A stretch of DNA of 43,252 nucleotides from positions 1 through 43,252 of the forward strand of contig DASRBO010000039.1 in assembly GCA_035653595.1 (NCBI GenBank), in the 5' to 3' direction. The stretch comes from DASRBO01 sp035653595 (GTDB lineage: Bacteria; Actinomycetota; Acidimicrobiia; Acidimicrobiales; JAJPHE01). The notes beneath the pieces were generated by a model. That model searched no databases. It worked only from the letters and a program-made list of their open reading frames with translations, and had not been told where the DNA came from. Shown here in pieces: positions 24,522 to 31,110 of the stretch. The stretch's first letter is position 1. The number at the start of each line of letters is the position of its first letter. The position numbers were made by a program, and so were the translations under genes.

Positions 24522-26473
24522 AGCGACTCGCCCACCCGCTGGCCCTCGACCACGGCGGCGTGGGCACGACGGGGGGCGACGCAGTCCCCGATCCTCACCA
24601 CTTCGACTCCCCGGCCGAGCAGCGCGAAGTACAGGCCGTCGTCCGGCTCGCCCGGCATGGAGAGCACGACCCAGTCCGGGCGCCGCTGTTGATTGACGCC
24701 GGTCGGGTGGTGCAGCAGGTTGAGGACCGGGCCCTCGACGCCCATAGGCACCAGATCCGGGCTCTGTCGGATCGACTTGGCGGCGGCGCGCATGTTCCAG
24801 TTCTCCAGGTCCAGCGTCACACCGAGATCCTGACCGACCACCATGCCCGGCGTGACGATCTCCACCCGGCAGCCCCGGTCGGCCAGCAGCTCGGCCACGC
24901 TGGTGCCCGGATGGAAGCCGGTCTCGTCCACGACCACCACCTCCCCGCTGGGCGCCACCTCGCCGCTCAGCACCGCCCGGGCGTCGACGACGGGCGGCGC
25001 CTCAGGAGGGAGGGGTTCGGGCACCCAGGGGGGCCGTGAGGGCCGAGCGCCGGTGGCCACCACGACCACGTCGGGGTGGAGAGCCAGCACGGAGGCCACG
25101 TCGGCGTGGGCTCCGTATCTGATGTCCACGCCGGCCCGGGCGCACTGGCGCAGCTGGTTGCGCACGATGTCGCCGAACTCGGCGCGATTGGGGACGGTGG
25201 CGGCCAGCCGGGCCTGGCCCCCCGCCTGGGTGTCCCTCTCCAGCACCGTCACCCGGTGGCCGCGGGAGGCGGCCGAGGCGGCCGCCTGCAGGCCCGCCGG
25301 TCCCGCCCCGACCACCACCACCTGACGCTGGCGCCGAGGGGCCGGCGGCGCAGCCCGGCTCTCCCTACCGGCGGCCGGGTTCTCGATGCACCCCAACCAC
25401 CGGTTGAGGCCCATGCGACCGACGCACTCCTGGTTGCACGACAGGCACAGGCGGATGTCCTCGACCAGGCCGGCCCGGGCCTTGGCGGCGAAGTCGGGGT
25501 CAGCGATCTGGCCCCGCACCACGCCGATCAGATCGCAGTGACCCTCCTCCAGCGCCCGCTCGGCCTGGACCGGATCCTTGAACCGACCGACCCCCACCAC
25601 CGGAAGGTCCACCGCCTTGCGGATGGCCGAGGGGATGAACAGGGCGTAGCCGGGCGGGACGTGCATAGACGCCTCGATCATGAACAACGACGCCGTCGCC
25701 ACCCCGATGGAGGTGTTGATGTAATCCACCAGCCCCTGGTCCTCGACCAGCCTGGCGACCTCCACGGCGTCGTCGATGGTCGTGCCGCCCTCGATCAACT
25801 CGTCGCCGCACAGCCGGACGCCCAGCGCCATGGCCGGGCCGATGGCGTCCCGCACGGCGGCGACGATCTCGAGCAGGAGGCGGGCCCGCCCGGCCAGCGG
25901 TCCGCCGTAGCCGTCGCTGCGCAGGTTGGTCGCCGGCGAGAGGAAGCCCCGCACGATCGAGCTGTGGGAGCACTGCAACTCGATTCCGTCGAAGCCGCCG
26001 CGGGCGCAGTGCTCGGCTACCAGGGCGTAGCCGTCGATCACCTGGCGGATCTCGTGGGGCTCGATCTCCTTGGGTACCTCGCGGAACAGCGGGTCGGCGA
26101 CCGGCGACGGAGCCCACACGGGTAGGCGGCTGTACATGCCCGAGGCCTGGCCACCGTTGTGGTTGATCTGGGCGAACACCCGGGCCCCGTGGCGGTGGAC
26201 CGCTTCGGTGATCCGCCGGTAGCCGGGGATCGCTTCGGGGTTGAACCCGTGGATGAGCTTCTCGTAGGGCCAGTCGGTCGGATGGACCGAGTGCTCCTCG
26301 GTTATCACCAGGCCGGCGCCGCCGGCGGCCCTGGCCCCGTAGTAGGCGGCGTGCTGCTCGCTGGGCAGGCCCTCCTCGGCGTAGTTGGTGAGGTGGGCGG
26401 CGAACACGATGCGGTTGGCCACCGTCACCGGTCCCAGCCGGAGGGGCCGGAAGAGCAGCCGGTAGCGGCTCAC
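24518..26473 (-). CDS. mycofactocin system FadH/OYE-family oxidoreductase (type 2)
   Basis: The 651-residue protein has three domains. Residues 1-340 are an FMN TIM barrel of the old-yellow-enzyme/2,4-dienoyl-CoA reductase type (LFRPLRLGPVTVANRIVFAAHLTNYAEEGLPSEQH, AQINHNGGQASG, GGFDGIELQCSHSSIVRGFLSP). A [4Fe-4S] Cys pattern CLSCNQECVGRMGLNRWLGC is near residue 343. An FAD domain VVVVGAGPAGLQAAASAASRGHRVTVLE (about 386) and a second nucleotide domain EVVVVDETGFHPGTSVAELLADRG (about 510) follow. Such proteins sit beside mycofactocin genes but their substrates are unknown; reduction or oxidation of enoyl compounds is inferred from the fold. The GTG overlaps the upstream OYE stop. Confidence 0.88.
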   Translation of the reverse strand: MSRYRLLFRPLRLGPVTVANRIVFAAHLTNYAEEGLPSEQHAAYYGARAAGGAGLVITEEHSVHPTDWPYEKLIHGFNPEAIPGYRRITEAVHRHGARVFAQINHNGGQASGMYSRLPVWAPSPVADPLFREVPKEIEPHEIRQVIDGYALVAEHCARGGFDGIELQCSHSSIVRGFLSPATNLRSDGYGGPLAGRARLLLEIVAAVRDAIGPAMALGVRLCGDELIEGGTTIDDAVEVARLVEDQGLVDYINTSIGVATASLFMIEASMHVPPGYALFIPSAIRKAVDLPVVGVGRFKDPVQAERALEEGHCDLIGVVRGQIADPDFAAKARAGLVEDIRLCLSCNQECVGRMGLNRWLGCIENPAAGRESRAAPPAPRRQRQVVVVGAGPAGLQAAASAASRGHRVTVLERDTQAGGQARLAATVPNRAEFGDIVRNQLRQCARAGVDIRYGAHADVASVLALHPDVVVVATGARPSRPPWVPEPLPPEAPPVVDARAVLSGEVAPSGEVVVVDETGFHPGTSVAELLADRGCRVEIVTPGMVVGQDLGVTLDLENWNMRAAAKSIRQSPDLVPMGVEGPVLNLLHHPTGVNQQRRPDWVVLSMPGEPDDGLYFALLGRGVEVVRIGDCVAPRRAHAAVVEGQRVGESL

Positions 26474-28428
26474 GCGCTCACGCCCACCGGCGCTGTCAGG
26501 GACAGGGCCATGGCCGCCCGCCGGCCCTCGAGCACCGCCTCGTGAACGCTGCGGGGGGCGACGGCGTCCCCGATGCGGGCCAGCCGGCACCCCGTCTGGC
26601 GCCACAAGCCGTCCTCGGGCAGCCGGTGGCCGGCGTCGACAAGGACCGTCGCCGGAAAGGCGACGGCGGCGGCGGTGAAGCGGTCCTCGACCACGACCTG
26701 GGCGGCCTCCACCCGGCGCAGCAGCGAGCGCCGCACCAGACCGACCCCGGCCGCCTGCAGGCGCACGTTGGCCGGAGCCAGGTCGCCGGAGCGGGACAGC
26801 TCGTTGCCGACGATCAGGTCGGGGGTGACCAGGCTCACCTCGCCGCCGGCCTGGCGGACGGTTTCGGCCACCGACACCCCGACCGGGCCACCGACGGGGT
26901 CCCACACCACCACCGGCCCCTCGTGGCCGGCGAGGCCTGCCGCCCCCGGCCCGCCGCCGACGCCGGGCTCGAGCACCTCGGCGGCGGTGAGCACCCGGGC
27001 GCCCGGCTCCACATGGTAGAGCCGCCGGCCCGGGGCCGAGCCGGTGGCGATGACGACGGGCCCGTCGTGGGCGGCGACGTCGGCCGCGGTGGCGTCGGCG
27101 CCCAGCACCACCTCGACACCCAGTCGCTCGCACTCCTGCGCCAGCCAGTCGGCCAGGGCGGCCAGCCGCTGGCGGCCGGTGCCCTGGGCCGCCACCCTCA
27201 GCATGCCGCCGGACCACGCTCGTCGCTCCACCACGGTCACCCGGTGGCCAATGCCGGCGGCCACCCGGGCGCACTCCAGCCCGGCTGGTCCAGCGCCAAC
27301 GACCAGCAGCCGGAGGGCGGCGGGGGCAGGGGCCGGCTCAGGATCCTCCAGCTCGTGTCCGGACCGGGGTTCGCCCACGCAGCTCACCAGCGGGTTGCGG
27401 GCGTCGCGGACCTGGCACGCCTGGTTGCACAGGATGCACGGCCGGACGGGGACGCCAACCGACAACTTGTAGGCCAGCTCCGGCTCGGCGATCTGCGCCC
27501 TGGTCATCTCCACGGCGTCGGCCTCGCCGGCGGCCACCGCCGCTTCGGCCTGGGCCGGGTCGACGATCGAGCCCTGGGCGACCACCTTCACCTCGGCGGG
27601 CAGTCCGGCCCGCAGGAGGGCGGCCAGCTCGAGATTGAAGCCGGGGGCCGTGTGGCTGTCCGGCCTCGTCGCCGAGGCCGAGTAGATGGAGCCCCGCACC
27701 ACCACCAGGTAGTCGAGGCGGTCCGCCAAGGCCAGCGCCAGCTCGACGGCGGCGTCGGGGGTGATGCCCGCCCACGGGGCCAGCTCGTCGCAGGAGAGCC
27801 GCAGGCCGAGCACGGCGTCGCCCATGCCGTCCCTGACGGCCGCCAGCACCTGGCGGGCGAAGAGGGTCCGGTCCTCGCCATAGGGGTCGGAGCGGTGGTT
27901 GGTGAGCCCGGAGAGGAACTGGCGCACCAGGCTGTACTGGCCGGCATTGATTTCGACCCCGTCGAGCCCGGCGGCGACGGCGGCCGCCGCCGCCCGGCCG
28001 AACCCGGCCACCACCGCGTCGATGTCGGACTGCTCCATCCACTTGGGGACCTCGCGGGTGGACACCTCGGGCACCCGCGACGGGGCCAGCAGGGCCATCT
28101 GGCTGTAGGCGCTGGAGCCCTGGCCTCCGGCGTGGCCCAGGGCGGCGACGACCAGGGCGCCCTCGGCCCGGCAGGCGTCGGCGATCCGGGCCCAGCCGGT
28201 GGATGCCTCCTCGGCCAGGGGCGCCCGTTCGTAGGGCCAATCGGAGCGCTCGACCGAAGCCTCCTCGGCCACGATCACCCCCGCTCCCCCCGCCGCACGT
28301 CTCCGGTAGTAGGCGACGTGGCGGTCCGACAGGGCCCGCCCGCGGGCCAGGTTGGTTTCGTGGGGCCCGAAGAAGATCCGGTTGCGGGCCACCCGCCCTC
28401 CCAGCGTCAGGGGGGAGAGGAGGGGGCT
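26470..28428 (-). CDS. mycofactocin system FadH/OYE-family oxidoreductase (type 1), start unresolved
   Basis: About 650 residues are built like its downstream neighbour: an FMN barrel (SPLLSPLTLGGRVARNRIFFGPHETNLARG, GHAGGQGSSAYSQM, GLDGVEINAGQYSLVRQFLSGLTNHRSDPYG), the Fe-S Cys pattern CILCNQACQVRDARNPLVSC, an FAD domain LLVVGAGPAGLECARVAAGIGHRVTVVERR and a second nucleotide domain. The two are tandem paralogues. The upper coordinate marks where similarity begins (SPLLSPLTLGG), not a start codon: no ATG, GTG or TTG lies between the MftC stop (28473) and this point. The nearest are GTG 28599, 127 nt inside the radical SAM gene, and GTG 28392, which would cut the first barrel strand. Confidence 0.82.
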   Translation of the reverse strand, partial: SPLLSPLTLGGRVARNRIFFGPHETNLARGRALSDRHVAYYRRRAAGGAGVIVAEEASVERSDWPYERAPLAEEASTGWARIADACRAEGALVVAALGHAGGQGSSAYSQMALLAPSRVPEVSTREVPKWMEQSDIDAVVAGFGRAAAAAVAAGLDGVEINAGQYSLVRQFLSGLTNHRSDPYGEDRTLFARQVLAAVRDGMGDAVLGLRLSCDELAPWAGITPDAAVELALALADRLDYLVVVRGSIYSASATRPDSHTAPGFNLELAALLRAGLPAEVKVVAQGSIVDPAQAEAAVAAGEADAVEMTRAQIAEPELAYKLSVGVPVRPCILCNQACQVRDARNPLVSCVGEPRSGHELEDPEPAPAPAALRLLVVGAGPAGLECARVAAGIGHRVTVVERRAWSGGMLRVAAQGTGRQRLAALADWLAQECERLGVEVVLGADATAADVAAHDGPVVIATGSAPGRRLYHVEPGARVLTAAEVLEPGVGGGPGAAGLAGHEGPVVVWDPVGGPVGVSVAETVRQAGGEVSLVTPDLIVGNELSRSGDLAPANVRLQAAGVGLVRRSLLRRVEAAQVVVEDRFTAAAVAFPATVLVDAGHRLPEDGLWRQTGCRLARIGDAVAPRSVHEAVLEGRRAAMALSLTAPVGVSA

Positions 28429-28472
28429 TGTCGACGGGTCGCCTGGCGCCGGGGCGGCGCCGGTGGGTTCGC

Positions 28473-29969
28473 CTACGACCTTGCCCCCCGTCGCAGTCGG
28501 AGCGGTACCGCCACCGGGCTGGGGCGGGAGTGGCCCGGGCCGGTGGCCGGCCTGACTCCGGCCCGGCTGAGGGCCGGCTCGCCGTGTCCGAGGGCACACT
28601 CCGGATCGGGCCCGTCGAGGGGCAGGCCGGTGAAGAACTTGGCCGCCATGCACCCGCCCTGACAGGCGTCGAAGGCGCCACAGGCCGAGCAGGCGCCGCC
28701 GGACTGCGAGCGGCGCAGGTCGGCGAACAGCGACGACTGGCGCCACACCGAGGCGAACCCGCCGGGCTGGCGGACGTTGCCGGCCCGGAAGTCCGGGTGC
28801 AGGACGAAGGGGCAGGCGTAGACGTCGCCGACGGGATCGATCAGACACACCACCCGCCCGGCCCCGCACAGGTTGAGCCCTGGAAGGCTCTCGCCCAGCG
28901 CCGACAGGTGGAAGAAGGAGTCACCGGTGAGGACGTGGGGTCGGTCCAGCAGCCACCGGTACAGCTGGTGCTGCTGCTCGGCGGTCGGGTGCAGCTGGTC
29001 CCAGGTGTCGGCGCCCCGGCCCGACGGCCGCAGGCGGGTGAGGCGGAGCTGAGCGCCATAGGACCGGGCGATCTCGTCGAAGTCGTCCAGCTGCCCGAGG
29101 TTGTGGCGGGTGACGACCACGCTGATCTTGAACGGTCCGAAGCCGGCTGCGGCCAGGTGGTCCATGGCCCGGCGGGCGGCGGCATAGGAGCCCTCGCCCC
29201 GGACGGCGTCGTTGACCGCGGCGGTCGCTCCGTCGAGGCTGACCTGCACGTCGACATAGTCCTTGGCGGCCAGGGCCGCCGCCCGGGCGGCGTCGATCCT
29301 GGTGCCGTTGGTGGAGAACTTGACCCCGACCCCCCGATCGACGGCGTAGTCGACCAGGTCGAAGAAGTCGGGCCGGATGGTCGGCTCGCCCCCACCGACG
29401 TTCACGTAGAAGATCGACATGGCCGCCATCTCATCGATTACGGCGCGCGCCTCGGCCGTGTCGAGCTCGGCCGGGTCCCGCCGCCCCGAGCTGGACAGGC
29501 AGTGCACACAGGCCAGGTTGCAGGCGTAGGTCAGCTCCCACGTGAGACATATCGGGGACTCGAGGCCCGGGCGCAACTGGGCCACCAGCGGACGGGACGT
29601 CGCTCCGGTGGGGCTCGCCGGCGGCGAGCCCAGGGGTGGTGCGCCGTCCGATGCATCCTTCGGTGGGCGGGACCGAGCAGCGGCCGGGCCGGCGTCCTGG
29701 ATCAGCTCGGCCCGCTCGAGGGAGGCCAGGGCAGCGGCGAAGGCCGGCCGGCGGGAGGCGTTGACGGTGGCCAGGGCGGCCTCGACGCTGGGGTGGTCGC
29801 CCAGCCGGCGGACCAACTCGACCAGGGCGGGCGAGCGGAGGAACACCAGACGGCGGTTGCCGTAGTGGTAGGCGAGGGCGCCGAACTCCTCGGGCCGCAC
29901 GGCCACCTGGGGGTGCAGGCGGTAGGGCCGGGACGGGTCGAGGCCGGCAGGGGCGGCGGTGATGGCCAA
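28473..29969 (-). CDS. mftC: fused MftB-MftC: mycofactocin chaperone and radical SAM maturase
   Basis: The 498-residue protein joins two usually separate proteins. Residues 16-91 (YRLHPQVAVRPEEFGALAYHYGNRRLVFLRSPALVELVRRL...) are the MftB peptide-binding (RRE) protein. Residues 92-127 are a Pro/Ala/Ser linker (RSRPPKDASDGAPPLGSPPASPTGATS). From about 128 follows MftC: CNLACVHC gives the radical SAM C-x3-C-x2-C at Cys150, 154 and 157, NVGGGEPTIRPDFF, VDVQVSLDGA, and a SPASM region with many Cys (LCGAGRVVC ... CSACGAFDACQGGCMAAKFFTG). MftC decarboxylates and crosslinks the C-terminal Val-Tyr of MftA. The start is TTG 29969 with GGAG 7 nt upstream, 37 nt after the mftA stop. Confidence 0.9.
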   Translation of the reverse strand: MAITAAPAGLDPSRPYRLHPQVAVRPEEFGALAYHYGNRRLVFLRSPALVELVRRLGDHPSVEAALATVNASRRPAFAAALASLERAELIQDAGPAAARSRPPKDASDGAPPLGSPPASPTGATSRPLVAQLRPGLESPICLTWELTYACNLACVHCLSSSGRRDPAELDTAEARAVIDEMAAMSIFYVNVGGGEPTIRPDFFDLVDYAVDRGVGVKFSTNGTRIDAARAAALAAKDYVDVQVSLDGATAAVNDAVRGEGSYAAARRAMDHLAAAGFGPFKISVVVTRHNLGQLDDFDEIARSYGAQLRLTRLRPSGRGADTWDQLHPTAEQQHQLYRWLLDRPHVLTGDSFFHLSALGESLPGLNLCGAGRVVCLIDPVGDVYACPFVLHPDFRAGNVRQPGGFASVWRQSSLFADLRRSQSGGACSACGAFDACQGGCMAAKFFTGLPLDGPDPECALGHGEPALSRAGVRPATGPGHSRPSPVAVPLRLRRGARS

Positions 29970-30006
29970 GACTGCTCCGGGGCGCTCGCTCAGGCCGGCA
30001 GGGGGA

Positions 30007-30141
30007 TCAGTAGACCCCGCACATCCCGTCGATCGAGATCTCCTCCACGAGGAGCTCTTCCTCCACCAGATCGGTCGAGTCCTCGAGGGCTTCCTCGGGC
30101 TCGGCCGTCCTCAGCGTGTCCACCGTCGCCGTGTCAACCAT
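30007..30141 (-). CDS. mftA: mycofactocin precursor peptide MftA
   Basis: The 44-residue peptide has an acidic leader (EPEEALEDSTDLVEEELLVEEIS) and the invariant family C terminus IDGMCGVY. MftC acts on the last two residues, Val-Tyr, which form the redox cofactor core; MftE releases it. ATG 30141 has AGGAGG 7 nt upstream, one of the best ribosome sites in the window, which suits a peptide needed in larger amounts than the enzymes. It is the first gene of the 13.9-kb minus-strand operon. Confidence 0.95.
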   Translation of the reverse strand: MVDTATVDTLRTAEPEEALEDSTDLVEEELLVEEISIDGMCGVY

Positions 30142-30208
30142 CGCCAGCCTCCTGGACTCCAAAGCGCCGGGCCGGGGCCCTTCGCTTCCGCCCGACCGGC
30201 GGCGCCCA

Positions 30209-30235
30209 AGTATACCGACGGGCACCTCGAGCCAA
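30209..30235 (-). promoter_or_regulatory. candidate promoter of the mycofactocin operon
   Basis: On the minus strand TTGGCT (30230-30235) and TATACT (30209-30214) are 15 nt apart, a near-consensus pair with a slightly short spacer. Transcription would begin about 60 nt before mftA. The leader between contains GC-rich inverted repeats (30163-30190) that could fold. No TetR (MftR) gene lies in the window. Confidence 0.45.
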
Positions 30236-30270
30236 TTCCCGGTACCTCGCCCGAATCCTGACTCCGCAGG

Positions 30271-30299
30271 TCGACAATTGCCCGGGCCATGGGTAGTCT
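30271..30299 (+). promoter_or_regulatory. candidate promoter of the peroxiredoxin gene
   Basis: TCGACA (30271-30276) and TAGTCT (30294-30299) are separated by exactly 17 nt, close to the TTGACA/TATAAT consensus. Transcription would start near 30306, giving a leader of about 30 nt with AGGAGA before the ATG. It is back to back with the mftA promoter within 193 nt. Confidence 0.5.
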
Positions 30300-30334
30300 G
30301 AGCCGGCACCAGACAAGCGACACAGGAGAACGAC

Positions 30335-30997
30335 ATGAGCCTCAGGCTTGGCGCCGATGCCCCCGACTTCACCGCCGACACCACCGAAGGTCAGATCCGG
30401 TTCCACGAGTGGCTTGGGGACAGCTGGGGTGTGCTCTTCTCGCATCCCAAGGACTTCACCCCGGTCTGCACGACGGAGCTCGGCTACATGGCCAAGATCA
30501 AGTCCGAGTTCGACAAGCGCGGGACCAAGATCATCGGTCTGTCAGTGGATTCGGCCAAGGACCACACGGCCTGGGCCAAGGACATCGAGGAGACCCAGGG
30601 CACCAAGCCCAACTACCCGATCATCGGCGATGCCGACTTCAACGTCGCCAAGCTGTACGAGATGCTGCCGGCCGAAACCAGCGGGGACGCCAAGTCGCGC
30701 ACGCCGGCGGACAACATGACGGTCCGCAACGTCTTCGTCATCGGCCCGGACAAGAAGATCAAGCTGATCCTCGTCTACCCCATGTCGACCGGGCGGAACT
30801 TCGACGAGGTGCTCCGGGTCATCGACTCGCTGCAGCTCACGTCCAAGTACAGCGTCTCGACCCCGGCGAACTGGAAGGACGGCGACGACGTCATCATCGC
30901 CCCGGCGATCTCCGACGACGAGGCCAAGGAGAAGTTCCCCAAGGGCTTCACCACCCTGAAGCCCTACCTGCGGCTCACCCCCCAGCCCAACAAGTAG
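30335..30997 (+). CDS. 1-Cys peroxiredoxin (Prx6 type)
   Basis: The 220-residue protein is a full-length Prx6-type peroxiredoxin. It has LGADAPDFTADTTEG, the peroxidatic Cys45 in SHPKDFTPVCTTELG, GLSVDSAKDHTAWAKDI, PIIGDADFNVAKLYEM, RNVFVIGPDKKIKLILVYPMSTGRNFDEVLRVIDSLQL and the C-terminal dimerisation domain. It reduces hydroperoxides in the cytoplasm with a thiol donor. ATG 30335 has AGGAGA 6 nt upstream. It is divergent from the mycofactocin operon; a redox-defence link is possible but not shown. Confidence 0.95.
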   Translation: MSLRLGADAPDFTADTTEGQIRFHEWLGDSWGVLFSHPKDFTPVCTTELGYMAKIKSEFDKRGTKIIGLSVDSAKDHTAWAKDIEETQGTKPNYPIIGDADFNVAKLYEMLPAETSGDAKSRTPADNMTVRNVFVIGPDKKIKLILVYPMSTGRNFDEVLRVIDSLQLTSKYSVSTPANWKDGDDVIIAPAISDDEAKEKFPKGFTTLKPYLRLTPQPNK

Positions 30998-31001
30998 CCC
31001 G

Positions 31002-31063
31002 CTGGGACCGTCGGTCCCAGCCAGCCACCCTCAAGAGCGAAGGCCCGGCTCCGGCCGGGCCTT
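31002..31063. terminator. two strong hairpins between convergent genes
   Basis: The first hairpin, 31002-31020, has 9-bp arms CTGGGACCG and CGGTCCCAG round one base. The second, 31040-31063, has perfect 10-bp arms AAGGCCCGGC and GCCGGGCCTT round a TCCG loop, starting with A's and ending with T's. The second is symmetric and could terminate both the peroxiredoxin transcript and the convergent acyl-CoA synthetase transcript. Confidence 0.8.
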
Positions 31064-31110
31064 CGTGTTCCGGTCCTACCGAAGGCTCGCTCCAGCTCGA
31101 AGAGAGCGGC

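Noticed and set aside
24518..27274. A long frame extending the second OYE gene upstream to 27274
   Set aside because: The extra 267 codons lie over the other OYE gene in a different frame and show no family pattern.
26542..28662. A 706-codon plus-strand frame opposite the first OYE gene
   Set aside because: Antisense shadow; His/Gly/Asp/Gln-rich sequence without structure, while the minus strand has clear catalytic motifs.
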